Origin: Cristatella mucedo
Lineage: Eukaryota > Bryozoa > Phylactolaemata > Cristatellidae
NCBI GenBank assembly: GCA_009760855.2
Contig: WPIO01000001.1
Location: forward strand, 17,746,501-17,810,500
Reading direction: 5' to 3'
DNA length: 64,000 bases
Below, in pieces: positions 48,726 through 61,019 of this stretch; the first letter of the stretch is position 1; each line of letters begins with the position of its first letter. A program made the translations under genes and the position numbers. The notes beneath the pieces are model-generated. The model was not told the DNA's origin, searched no databases, and saw only the letters and a program-made list of their open reading frames with translations.

Positions 48726-51700
48726 ATGCGCAGAGCCTCCGGCTTGGCAAAGCTGGCTCGTCTGTGCCTGCTCCTCGCGGCGGGAGTGGGAGCCGGTCTG
48801 GCGATTGGCTTTCTCGTGTCCCTGACCGACGACGACGGCGACTGCAGCACCGACGTCGGCGCTGCCTACGCAGCACCGCTGGCTGCCGGTCCCAGTGCCG
48901 ATGCGGCGGCGGCGGCCGCCGAAGACAGCTCGTACCGCGACGAGCAGTACGAGCCGCGCCTGGTGTCCTCTGCGACTCGGCGGCGGCCGAGCCGAGCCGC
49001 CTCCCCCGCAGCCGCCGGCGGCATTGCGGAGGCGCCGTCTCGAGCGCCGGTGCGCACGCGTTACGCGTCGGTCGAGCTGGACATAAAGGAGACGGCGCTC
49101 GTGGGCGTCCTGACGTCGCGGCAGACGCTGAGAACCAGGGCGGTGGCTCTGAACAGGTCGCTGGCGCACGTCGTGCCCAAGCTTCTCTTCTTCGCGCTCG
49201 GCGGCGGCGGCCGAGGAGGAGCTTCGTCGCCGCCGCCGCCGCCGCCACCGGACCTGCCCGTCGTGTCGTTCCCCTCGTCGACGGTCAAGTCGCTGCCGCT
49301 GCGCGCCATAAAGTACATGGCCGACAAGTACGGCGGGCAGTACGCGTTCTTCGTCTTGGTGCCAGACGTGTCGTACGTCCGAGGCCGAAAGCTGCTCGAG
49401 CTTCTGAGGAGCTGCAACGTCGACGGCGACACCTACTACGCCGGCTCGCCGTATCGAGCCAACGAGCGGTACTGCGACTTGAAGACGGGCATTGTCCTCT
49501 CCAGGGTGAGTCCACGCGCCTCGAGCCCGACCCGGCGCAGCGGTCGGTTGTATTGTGTAGGTATGCGCGAAGGTGGGTCGGCGCCATCGGGACCGTGCGG
49601 GCATTTGCCAGGATGGTCGTCGAGTCTTTGATTGCGATCTCTCGCGAAGTTCGGGCAAAGCCGAGACGGCAATTCCATCCAGTACAGCTGGTTGCCATTA
49701 GGCATAGGAATTGGCGTGCCGTCGTTCTAAGGAGCCTCCATTGATTACCGACGGACGATCGGTCATCAGTGGGGCTCTATCAACGACCTGCACAGACTTT
49801 CCAGTAAGCAGCGTATCGACTTCGATGCCCTGGAAGTCACTTTTAGGTGCCTTCATTTTCTCGTTCCGGCATTCTTTATCTGAAATACTTCCTTATTGCA
49901 CCGCCGTCACTGCCACTTAAGTAGTAGAGTTTTTTGGCTGTGTAGTCATTTAACCTCTAGTGGATCTTAAATCCGTCAGAGGCCGTGCCTTCGGTACATA
50001 CGCTACCAATTCCTGTAACTCACTACCGACTGACGTCGTACTATTCCCTGACTTGATGGCATTTACAAAGAAACTAAAACCCACCCAGTCGTTTAAGAAT
50101 TTGCTCACTCCATGGGAAGAAGGTCTCTGCTTGCAATATACGGCCAGGCAGGCAGCACGATTACTTCACCTTAAGGTATGGGCAATCTTAATATCTGTCG
50201 TCAGCATAGGTGCCCACATCGGCCTGCCTGCTTCTACCAGTCGCTAGCCGTGCATCGAGCCTTTACCGAGGCTTTGCCAGTATTCGGTCACGTGGTTAAG
50301 TGAGCTCAGGCAATCAGTATTTGTACCGTGCTTCGTACTAAAGACTCTAGGTCCAAAATCGCAGCATGTGTTTGTAACACCATTGCATAGTAGCAGACAA
50401 GTATCTACTTATAGATAATAATAAGAATAATAATGTGCCGTCCTGGTTTGGCCCAGTGGTTATGATGCTCGCCCCCCACCCGACCAAGGTCTGGTCGAGG
50501 TCGTGGACACGACCCCGTGGCATATGTGAAGCGCCTGAATAGAGATTAAGTTCTCTTAGGGTGTTATACAAATGAATTATATTGTTTTTACTTTGTATAT
50601 CGCCCTCAGAGAACTTTATCTCTTTCAAGTTACTTTACGTATGCGGTAATAGGGGCATGCTCAATGACAGTAAGCATAACATGGTTAGAGGTGACATGCA
50701 CACGGTCAACATGCAAATATGGTTAGTGGCAGCATGCACAGTGTAACCATGCATAAACACACAAAGGACAAATCACAAGGACCCACTAAATGCTATGACA
50801 ATTAGGTGCGTTGTTAGCTTATTTTTTAATGTAAAGTCAGAGGATGCCGTGACATCAGTCGAGTGAGTTCCAGGCTTTCCGAGTATATGAACTAAAGACC
50901 CGGTCTTTAAAAGGTTTGAGGTTCATACGAGTTGTAGCTAAACGATCTGATTAAAAAAAAACAGATGGTACTATGCCTAGCCTGATGGGATAGTAGTTCT
51001 TATATGTAGGCTGAAGCCAGAGAATGATTTTAATAGTGGGTGACAAAGAAGAAGCCTTGAAGAGAAATAAAGAGCCTTGAAAGAAAGAGCCTTGAAGTCG
51101 ATACGCTGCTTAATTGGGAGCCAGTGCAGGTCGGCAAGAAGTGGTGTGATGTCGGAACTGCAATGCTCACGACAGCCAAGCCTAGCCGCAGAGTTTAGCA
51201 CCGAACGTGAGAGTGCCTGATTGCACAGGCCGGTAGACCAGCAAGCAGTGAGTTACAGAAGTCAAGAGGGGATGTTACGAATGCATGAACCAATTTGGAT
51301 GCAGCATCTCTGTCAAAGCAACCCCGAATTTTTAGCAATGTTATGTAGCTGAATAGGCAGACTTGACTGTGGAGCTGGTGTGATCTTCTAGTGATAGCTT
51401 ACTTTTGAACAGGACATATAGATTTCATGCAGATGCACATGAGATATGCTGCAAGAGCCGGTTTCGAGTGTTAAGCTTCCCAAGCTCTGAGTTACACATG
51501 GTTTGCCCATGACTTGTAAGCTGGCTTTTTCATTTAATTTAAGAAAGTTTGCTAACATCTATGTGTGGATGTCAGTAATACACGCTGCAAGGGCGGATAG
51601 AGAATTTGACATGGTGGAGGGCTGGGAGGGATCAGACCAAAGGTACAACTGAGTGTCATATGAATAGAAGTTAAAGCGTATACTCTGCCAGACAATCGAA

Positions 51701-54700
51701 TCAGCAAGAGGGAGAGTGTAAGCTGTGAAGAGGAGCAGACCAAGCACAGACCCGTGAGGTAAATAAATAAAAATAAATATAATTCATTTGTATAGCACTG
51801 TAAGAGAACTTAATCTCTATTTAGGCACTTCATATTTGTCAAGGGGCTCGAGCCCACGACCTTGATAGTTAAATACATTCACCTTGACCTTGATTCGAGG
51901 TGAGCACCACTAGGCCGTCAGTATCTTGCTGCTAAATTTAGCGAATCGAAAGCAGAGTATTGGGTTTTGAAATCCAACTCGCTCGACTACCACTGGCTTG
52001 AGTAAATTTACTTTTTGAAAAATCTGTGTTTGGTGTTGGTCTAGTGGCCCAGCCAGTCGCCTGATTTGAACAGTATAGAACGGGGAGCAATATCGACCGG
52101 TGGTTGAGGCGGTTGTTTGGCATACACCAGCAGCCGACCTTTTCAGTAAAACCCGGGCTCAGTGTAATGTACTACAGCAGAAAAGACAGGTACCCCATAC
52201 TTCAGTGATTCTTCTGGTGATCTTTGTCCATTCACATTAATACTGTTGAGTATCCCACTCGGATAGGACTTGAACCATTTTAGTTCAGCATCAGTGATAC
52301 CCAGGCGAGATGAGAGGCGTTCAAGAAGGACTTGGTGATCGATTATGTTGAACGCTGCCGAAAGATCAAGCAAAACAAACGGAATACTCTACATAAGTCA
52401 TTCTTAAGAAGGTCATTATACATGCGAAGTAATGCTGACTCGGTGGATTGACTAGCTCTAAAATCAGACTGGAACATGCTTGCTACGTTTGAAGTTTCAA
52501 TGTAAGAGTTCAGCTGGCCTGCCACAACTTCTCCACTTTTTTTTAGGAACGGTAGAAGGGAGACTGGGCCGAAGCTTCGGAAGTTTTCTTCGTGTTGTGT
52601 CGCTTTCTTTATTAGTGGCCTAAAACCTGTTTTATGTCGCGTACTCTCGGCGTGATTGACTTAAAGTGTACCAGATCAATTACGGAATCCAGCTCTTACA
52701 ATAAGAAAGAAAGATTTGCTTGCCGGGCAGGATATGCCGAGCTGGTTTGCTCTAGCGGCTAAGGTGCTCGCCCCGACCAATGTCTGACTGAGGTCGTTGG
52801 CTCGAGCCCCGAGGCATATGTGAAGCACCTGAATAGAGATTAAGTTCTCTTGGGGCGCTATATAAATCAATTCTATTTTTTTCCATATGTTGTTCAGGCC
52901 CAATATCAAGGTACGACTAGATCTAACTAATAAGATTCGGCTTCGTTGCATTGCTTCTCTTTTTCTCTCTTTCTCTCCCTCCTCCTTTCTCTCTCTCTCT
53001 CTCTCTCCCTCTTTTTCTCTGTGTTGCCCTCAATTAGGATCAAGACGTACTAATGAAGCTTTGATTCATTGCCAGCGCTACATTGATAAATGAAGAAGCA
53101 CTGGTATTCAAGTTAAATGAAGGTCATGCTTATGTGTGCATATCTGGATTGGTGCAGAAAGATGTATCCTTGGCTGCCCTAGTTCAATATGGCACAATCC
53201 TGGGATGAACAAGAACTGGATCACTAGCGACGTTGCACTTACTCAGTCTGCAGCATCCTCGAGTTTGGGCAGAGACTTCCCTATCGATGCTACCGCGAAC
53301 GTAGATAACGCTTTCTTCAGCAGTGCTCATGGCGATCTGTGGACTTTTCAGGCAATCGCTGTGAGGATAGCATCGTCGCAGTTGTTTTCGACATGCATCA
53401 CCAAAGAAGGAAGCCTATCTTCGCTGACAGAAGTCGTCGGCCATTGCGTCCAGCTTGCTGCAAACGTTACCTGTTCGCCCAAGATCGGGGTGAGTGCTGG
53501 CTGTAGATGCCAATCGTCGATACTAAAAGTAAACGTGGATCTGACTACAGTGACATTTTTACGTTCTCTTTCTGTGGTTGTTGTAAGGCTCACGTATTTC
53601 TTGGTATTGTATATGTCTTGCTTTGTGCTATCCTTCCCATATGCTCTTCCGGAGTGAGATTAAACCGAAATGCATGCTGGGGGCATGGCACTCGGCTGGT
53701 CTGGCGCACAAAGCCGACAGACCGTGTTACAGCTATATTCTATCAATGACAGCAGCTACTCTATTTGATGCACTAGTGTTTAGTACTGTAATCGAAGAGC
53801 TCCGATTTAGCAATTGCACCGTTCAAGATTAATGATTGGAGTGCTTAGAGTTGTGTTAAATGAAAACACGGTGTGTAACGACTGAGCCGGTTATATTTTA
53901 GGATCGTCCGTTCGCAGTGATGGCTATTGGTAATTATGCCAACACAGCCGACTTGACCCAAGAATCCGATTTTAATAGCTCTTTGGTCTACTATCCAGTA
54001 CATACGGACACGGAGATATATCAGCTTCATCGGTAGGCGCGATAAAAGGACCAAGAGTTTCTGTCGTGCATGTCGTTTTGCAGAGGGCTCAGTAACGGCT
54101 CACTTGCAGCTGATCTGTCAATATGATAAGCCAGGTTTCCTCGCTTTCCTTATAAGCGAGCAATTTCCTGTAGTAAGTATATTCCGGTGCTTTCATCTAA
54201 ATTTTGCCTCTTGCAAAGACTGCTTGAGCGCTTATGTGTGCTTGTCTAGGCATGACACCCTGCTTGTCACTGACGCCTGGTCATCGGTTCTCCTGCAACG
54301 AGTTGTAAAACACTTAGATAGATATTTAGTTCTTTTATGGTACTGTAAACACGGCCTATAATTTATTCTATTATTATTATTATTATCCTAGCTCGATGCT
54401 CCCCTGATAGATATCTAAGGATATAATATCAACGCGATTCTCTTATCTTTGTGGCTGCATAAACTTCAATGTATCCTTTGGCACTTCGTTCGAATAGCTT
54501 TTGAATAAGCTATTTACAAGGTAGGATTTGATTGTTTCGAGTTTCGTGCTTGACGCCCATCGTTGCAAGTGCTCGGCATTGCTTAATATAGGACATTTGA
54601 GCATCGCCTACTCACAGGGTAGTTGTGACAGCCATTTAAACAAGCTCTGTCTCACACGATGCCGAAGCGGTCATAGCTATCTACCTACTCCTCCAAGGTT

Positions 54701-57700
54701 AAGTTCGGCTAATTGCTTCTGCGTTGATATCGTTTGTCTGGAATGAGCCACTTCCAGTTTACATGTTCAAAACCGTGTTTGTAGATCCACGTCGACCCCC
54801 ACTGCATTGCAGTAGTGCCCACAGTGCAGGGCCACTCATGGCACCTGCTCATTTCTCAGTCCTTTCAGTTTTAAGCATGCAATTTTTGCTGCTCAGTGAG
54901 ACTACTGATATGCCACAACTGCCTGCCTGCCAAGCTTCGCAAGCTCGTGCCTAGCTTTTTCTTAGAACTTGATAACAGATTTGAAGGAGCTTTGTATGAG
55001 GACCTTGTAGTAGACTTGTGGGAACTTCGTATGCAGACCTTGCAGCAGACCCAGTGGTTCAGGTGGCCACTGATGCTTCATTTGCAGTGGAGGCGTGCGT
55101 GCGCTTCCTGTATTCACCTACCACTGAAAGTAAGCCAAGAACCCGGCAGCACAGCCGTCGAGCTAAAGAGACCGTAGGGTCAAAGTGGAAAGCCATCGTA
55201 TGCACAAGCTTACGAGTCGAAAAGGCAGCCGTGATATCGGTTGCGTAGCCTGCCTTTGTGGAAGTCGAATAATAGTTGTATACCCTAGCTTACTCGAGTT
55301 GGCTAGATCCTGGGTCGTAGCATATGCACAACATCCTGCCACAGACCCGCTATTATTTCTATCCATAAAGCGATGGGACTGAATTGACACTCCCCTGATT
55401 ACTGGTTCAACCCTCAGATGCTTAGTGAGTGGCCAATTCAGATATGCAAGTTTTGGAAACTTTAAAACGTGTTAGTTCCAGACTCAGCATTTCAGGTTAT
55501 TAATACTACAACTGTTAAAAGGTTTTTCCTGTGTGACTTAAGCTCTCAGGAACGACATCAAATCCATTTACAGCATGGTGCATGAATAACACGATCGGAG
55601 GGATTATCCAACCACGCCGGCCTCTTGACTTGGTCAGAATGTGTTTTCCTGGGTGCCTAATTTATCATTTTCGGTAGAGCTGGAAGCTGTAGTCCCAGAC
55701 ACGACATGGTATTAGTAGGATAGTTGCATGTGAGCACACTGAAGCTGGCACCCATCGTCCGGTTATTCCAAATAGTCCTGCTAGGAGACCCGCGTTCTTC
55801 TGGGCACTCCGCGCCGTTTTTTAAACTTTAGTCTCTCTACTCAGTTTGCTCTCTGCTTTTGAGACACTTATAGAATTTCCAAGTGAAAATTCGCGTGAAT
55901 GTATAGGGTTGCTGTAGTTTGCAAGCCTCATCGTGTTCCGCAGGTCGATTTGCGGAGTCGAGCTAGCAGAGACTCGTGCTGCCTTGCGAGCTGTTAAAGA
56001 CGAAATCATTGCCAACAGTCAGATGTCAAACGGCAGTGTCGTGCTCTCGTGGCCAATAGGTGAGTTTTGCGCTTGCACGCACAGTCGAGAGGGCAGACGC
56101 AAGACATAGGACCGATAATACTAATAATAATAATAATAATGCGCTTGAAAAAGTGCTCTCGGAGAACTCAGTCTCTTTCTACACGGTTTACATTTGCTGC
56201 AATTGGAAACGCGATTGAACGGTGAGTAAGATCATGCTTGATAAACAACAAGAATAACATGATTAGGTGTGACATGCACAGGGTCAGCATGCAAGTGTGG
56301 TTTGTGGCAGCATGCAATGTCAGCACGCATAAGCACATGAAGAACGAATCACAGGGACCCACTAAATGCTGTCCTAAATAGGTGTGTTAAGTTCTTTTTA
56401 AATGCAGTCAAGTCGGGGGATGTTGTGACACAAGTCAGGAATGAGTTCCAGGCTTTGGGAGCATACGAACTAAATGCACGGTCTCCAAAGGATTTGAGGT
56501 TTGTACGAGGTATTGGTAAACTATTGGATTCCAAAAAGCGGGTGATACGATGCTTGGCCTGGTGGGGAAGTAAATCTTAGAGATAGGCTGGAGCCAAAGA
56601 ATGAAGTGACCTAAAAGTGAGCGACAAAACCTTGAAGTCAATCCGTTGTTTGACTGGTAGCCAGTGCATGTCGGCAAGAAGTGGTGTGATATAGCAACTG
56701 CGACGCTCACGACAGACAAGCCGCGGAGTTTTGCACCAGCTGCAATCGCCTGATCGCACATGCCGGTAGGCCAGCGAGCAGTGAGTTGCAGAAGTCGAGA
56801 TGGGATGTCATGAATGCATGGACCAACTTAGAAGTGGTATCCCTATCTAAACAAGCCCGAATTAGTTTCAGCAATGCTATGTAGCTGAAAGTAGGCAGAT
56901 TTGACTGTGGAGCTGATGTGGTCGTCTAACTAGAGGTCACTTTGGAACATGATACCTAGATTTCGAGCTGATTCAACAGGAGATATGCTGGTAGAGTCAA
57001 GTTGGAGCGGCAGCCTTTCCAATTTCTGAATCACACTGGGTTTGCCCATAACTAGTAAGTTAGTTGTATCATCGTTTAGTTGTGTACCAATGAGTATCCT
57101 GTGATGAACCTGTGCTTTGCCTTCCTGTTGCCAGGGCTTGCACTAAAATCAAAGATCGCCTCACGATTTGAAGTGATCCAGTGGACTTATTTCACGGATG
57201 ATGGGTTCTATTTCGTGTCTGATTCAACAAACTTCAAGCCTATGGATGGTTAGTAGACATCTTGCATACATGACGTGCCAATCGAGCTTCTGCACTTGTC
57301 CAGACCTAGGCTTTTTTGCAGCTACTCGTCTTGTGTTGGGATCATCTAAATGGTTGTAGGAGATAATTTATAGGCCATTGGCTGTGGACGCGAAGAGGGT
57401 GTGGGTAAGCTGAGAACGTGCTCACTTTTCTGAGTTGTGAGAGGAGGCCGATAAATAGATAGACCTGACGGATTTTGTTGCTTATTTGTTGGCAGTCATC
57501 GATGTCGCTTTTGGCTGTTGAAGGCTCAGCCACAATCCTATGCATAGATATAGGCTGTTGAGCAGCTATTTGTCTGTATTAAGAAATTAGAAACCAGAAA
57601 AAAATTAGTGGCTATACATAGTGCAGCTTTTTGAAGTCGTGTTAACCTGCTTTAACTAAGGCTGTGAGCACTCGTACCTCCAGCATTCACATTTGTTTAT

Positions 57701-58039
57701 TTTGAATTATTGAATCCCAACCTATTTGCATTTGCAGCAAAGATTGGATCTGAGCTTAAACTGCTGCAGGGATTGGAGGATCCTTTTAGTGCCATTTTTA
57801 AGTGTAATTTAGTGCATATTGTTTTGTAAATTAGGTCTGTTGGCTGGGCCAGACTTGCACTTTATTTAGCACAAACACTGTCATTCGGTCTTTACCTCGT
57901 TGCATCAGCTGACTATACTTTTTGACTGCTTTATTAAATGGTGCATATTACCTACCACTAGCCATTTGATCATGCTTCCTTTACAGTACGTGTAGAGTGC
58001 CTAGAAAGAGATTATGTTCTCTGATGATGCTATACAAAT

Positions 58040-58083
<44 letters not shown>

Positions 58084-61019
58084 CGAAACATCATTAAAAA
58101 TGAAACATCAAGAGACGGCATGAATTTAATCGGTTGTAGCGTTCGGCACTTTCAGAATTTACTCGAACTGCCAGTCAGACGAGGTATTATGAGGCTACGC
58201 TCACAAAGATGCCGAAACCAAAGCTCTCTGTTTTGTCTGTGAAGGCTCTGGCTGTGTTCTTGCCCACCTCTTCGGGCACGTTTCTCTTTGGCAAGGCACT
58301 GCAATTGCCCACCAGCTGAAAACCACTCGAATCTGGTAAAGCAGTTTACTCATGGAATGCTTAGTTCGTAAAAAAAATCCCTCTTTATGCACTTCATTGT
58401 TCAGCGCTCGGCTTCATCGCCGACGTCTTTGGTTTTCTGGTGCCCAATATAGGCGCAGAGTGAATGCGAAGCTTTATCGCTGCTCTGCCGCTGTCTCTGG
58501 AGCCGGGTGTTGAGTTTTCGTCTAATTGCATGAAACGGTCTTGGTCTTTGCAATGTGCTCGCTCCATCTACAGCGTTGATCTGTCTTGCGGCTCTACTAT
58601 GTGCCAGGACTGCAATAATAAAACCGACCAACGCTAAAATCGTGCTGGTCCGGCTGGAATGTTTGACTTGAAATTTGCCTCGTGACTTAATCAACGGGGT
58701 TTGTTAACTGTTTAAGCAAGACTGTGTTGAATAACTCTTACTCATAGGACAACCCAAGCATACAGCTGAACTAGGAGACTTTGCTCTTATTATTGGCGAT
58801 GCTGAAGTGTGACCATCATCATGTGCTTGGAATGTATGTGTCCTCTTTGATAACTACTTGGTGTTTAAAAGCTTCATTAAGAAGACAATTCCACAGCTAG
58901 TCAACCCCGTTTGATCCCTGTTTAAGATTAGGAACTGCCTCCCGTGGTGGCTGGCTAAAAATCTTAGTTTTGCCCTGGTTCTGTTGAGGCTGGACTACTG
59001 CAATTCAGTTTTGAATTGGCTACAAAAAATCCAATCGGCCATTGCAGCTGGTTATGAATTTCAATGCAGAGTTAGCAAACAAAAATTGAGGGATTTCAGC
59101 CGTGTCTCCTTTGCTTAAGGAGCTGTGATGGCTCCCGGTCGATCAATGCATGCAGAGCCAAAATACTTACTCTAAACCATAAAGTATGTCATGGCTTGGC
59201 ATCTTAATACCTATCTGAACTGCAGTACCAGTTTCAGCCTTCGCGTGTCATAAGGTCCTTTAGGGACAAGAAAATTATGGTTCCATTTCTTCGCTTAAAG
59301 GCTGTTTGCGACAGACGCTTTAGATCTGCAGGTCCTAGACTGTGGGAGTCACTTCCATGATTCCTGTGGCACAACATCTCTCGTGCTGCTGAATATGGCA
59401 GATGCTTTACAGCCGGCTTGAGCTTCGACCCCCATAGTACTTACTTCTTCGACTGCCCTGCTTATATTGAACAAGCACCTTCGGAGTGAGCTGTCGCTTG
59501 TGCCAGCCATTTTCTGTGCTGTGTTGAGACAGGGCACCTAAAAATTCTAGCTGTGTATTGGTTCCGATAACTGGACCTGTACGTGTTTAGATGGCAATTT
59601 ACCTACTACTCAGACCATTCCGGCCAAACAACTCTTTTTAAGGGGGCACTATAATAATCGCATTCCCCAAGATAATGCTTAGCACGAATGAGTCGTACTC
59701 ACTGGCAGTATGAACACGTACTGTGTGCAGGTGTCAAGTATGTAGCAGCCAGTACGTCATGGTTGCCTGGGGGGCTAATATACTTGTGAATGTTCTGCTA
59801 TGCAGTGCGTCATTCGGATAGCAGTTTCCAGCAAAGCAGCAAGTCCTGCTTTGAGAGAGGGTTTCAGGATTTACGCTAGCAGGAGGTCTTGCAGTATGTT
59901 TGTATTTATTCCCTTGTAGAGTCGGAGAAAGGAGACATCAACAGGATGGTAGGGCTGGCCATGCAGGAGCTGAGTTCCCAAGCAAAGAGCAGCAGGTATG
60001 CACTTGTGAAGCTCGTGAACGGATACCGGCGGTTCGAGCCGGCCAGAGGTATGGAATACATTCTGGACCTCGTCGTCGCCGACTGCTCGACCTCTAGAAA
60101 CGTTTCGAAAAGAGTGGAGCTCATTAAGCCTCTCACGCAGGCCGAAATCTATCGGATGCCGCCCGTACGAAGTGCCGCGACAGTGCACGTCGTGCTGCCG
60201 CTTCAACTGTCGGACGAAGCTTGCCGCGAGCTGCCTCGCTTTCTGAGCTACTACGAAAAGGCGTGCTCTCCTCACAAAGACCGGTCCTGCAGGCTGTTTG
60301 CAGTCATCGTGCCCGAGGATCGCGAGCTACCCCGAGAGGGAGCAGCAAGTAGTGCCGCCGAGAAGCGTCTGCAGCGAATGCGGGAGATCTTGCAGGACGG
60401 CTCCTTCAGATTCAACGGTACCGTCGAGATTGTCTGGCTTTCTGCTAATGAGGTCGGCTCGCCGGCCCAGCCCCTCTTGGCGTCGGTGAGGGCCGCAATT
60501 GCCAAGCTTCCACCGGAAGCGCTTGTACTCTGCGTCACGGTGACCACGAGGCTAGACGGAGAGTACCTGACGATCGTTCGTCAGTACGCCGTTCGAGGCT
60601 CGCAGGTGTACGCGCCTGTTGGTTTCTGGGAGTACAAGCCTGAGCTGATATACGATCGAGACTTGCCTGCGCCCGAGTCGCCGAGCATTGTCAAAGAGCA
60701 AGGCCATTTTGACCCTGACTCCGACGACCACTTGGCATTTTACGCTGGCGACTTCCAACGCACCGAGCGAGCGGCCGACGAGAGACGGCTAGCGTACGAC
60801 AGTCCACTCGAGGCGTTCTGGGTCGCCAGAGAGCTGTTTGTGTTTCGACCTATAGAACCCCTGCTCAAGGTGTGGCACACGAAAATCATCTGCTCGGCAG
60901 CCTCGATGTCGGCAAGGCGCTTTGGCACTTGTTCAAGAAGGCGTGCATTTAACCTGGCAGACAAGAGTAAGCTAGCGTCGCTTGTCCTTGAGAGGTCACC
61001 TTCGTATGGAGACATCTGA
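48726..61019 (+). CDS. CHPF: Chondroitin sulfate synthase-family protein, chondroitin polymerizing factor type, 6 exons
   Basis: Golgi type II membrane protein that partners chondroitin synthases to extend GlcA/GalNAc chains. Exons: 48726-49505, 53352-53489, 53902-54032, 55944-56059, 57135-57248, 59920-61019. Phases agree and the product is 792 residues (human CHPF 775). A signal anchor lies at about 10-33 (LARLCLLLAAGVGAGLAIG), then a low-complexity stem. The N-terminal domain starts at RTRYASVELDI (about 110) and contains VPDVSY near 214, as in CHPF, where CHSY1 has DDD. Exons 3-5 match CHPF landmarks (VYYPVHTDTEIYQLH, WPIG, ASRFEVIQWTYFT). The last exon carries LVNGYRRFEPARGMEY (about 458-473) and the second glycosyltransferase-like domain, whose DVD is replaced by VTV. 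An in-frame ATG at 48552 would add 58 residues. I prefer 48726 because it puts basic residues directly before the anchor. Confidence 0.93.
49745..50110 (+). mobile_element. Degenerate L2-type LINE fragment in CHPF intron 1
   Basis: GGGCTCTATCAACGACCTGC through CACTACCGACTGACGTCG follows the LINE ORF end order, in broken frames. Confidence 0.55.
50430..50576 (+). mobile_element. SINE family A in CHPF intron 1
   Basis: GGTTTGGCCCAGTGGTTATG, GGTCGAGGTCGTGGACACGA and GAGATTAAGTTCTCTTAGGG. It directly abuts the 3' end of the following LINE. Confidence 0.85.
50580..52640 (-). mobile_element. Degenerate L2-type LINE in CHPF intron 1, split by a SINE-containing insert
   Basis: The 3' part is 50580-51756. 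The 5' part is 52193 to about 52640, with MLDLSAAFNIIDHQVLLERL (RT core), QSDFRASQSTESALLR and SPEESLKYGVP. This is the most 5' LINE sequence in the window. Joining across 51762-52187 restores YGVP-QGS-type order. Confidence 0.8.
51762..52187 (-). mobile_element. 426-bp insert: SINE family A with ~270-bp 5' extension
   Basis: Flanked by AGGTA at 51757-51761 and 52188-52192. In minus orientation it ends in a SINE A unit (tail AGAGATTAAGTTCTCTTACA, then an A/T-rich end at 51762-51785). About 270 bp of other sequence precedes the tRNA-like head. No coding capacity. Confidence 0.65.
52732..52876 (+). mobile_element. SINE family A in CHPF intron 1
   Basis: GAGCTGGTTTGCTCTAGCGG, GAGGTCGTTGGCTCGAGCCC, GAGATTAAGTTCTCTTGGGG and CGCTATATAAATCAATT. 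Confidence 0.85.
54290..54390 (+). mobile_element. Probable L2-type tail remnant in CHPF intron 3
   Basis: GTTGTAAAACACTTAGATAG, ATTTAGTTCTTTTATGG and a (TTA)n end follow the LINE tail order with many differences. Confidence 0.4.
56125..57092 (-). mobile_element. L2-type LINE in CHPF intron 4
   Basis: (AAT)n at 56123-56140, the tail, and the frame remnants AFSSYAPKAWNSFLTCVTTS and CRERRSCYITPLLADMHWLP. It ends within the LVMGKPS region at about 57092, only 42 bp before exon 5 of CHPF. Confidence 0.9.
57945..58083 (+). mobile_element. L2-type tail with long (TTA)n in CHPF intron 5
   Basis: TAGAGTGCCTAGAAAGAGAT, TATGTTCTCTGATGATGC and then about 15 TTA units (58039-58083). Confidence 0.85.
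58885..59375 (+). mobile_element. Divergent second L2/CR1-like LINE fragment in CHPF intron 5
   Basis: Plus-strand remnants of LDYCNSVLNWLQ, a HWLPVDQ-like segment (near 59125) and GPRLWESLP at the end. The order is that of L2-like ORF C-termini, but the sequence is unlike the main family in this window. Confidence 0.55.
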
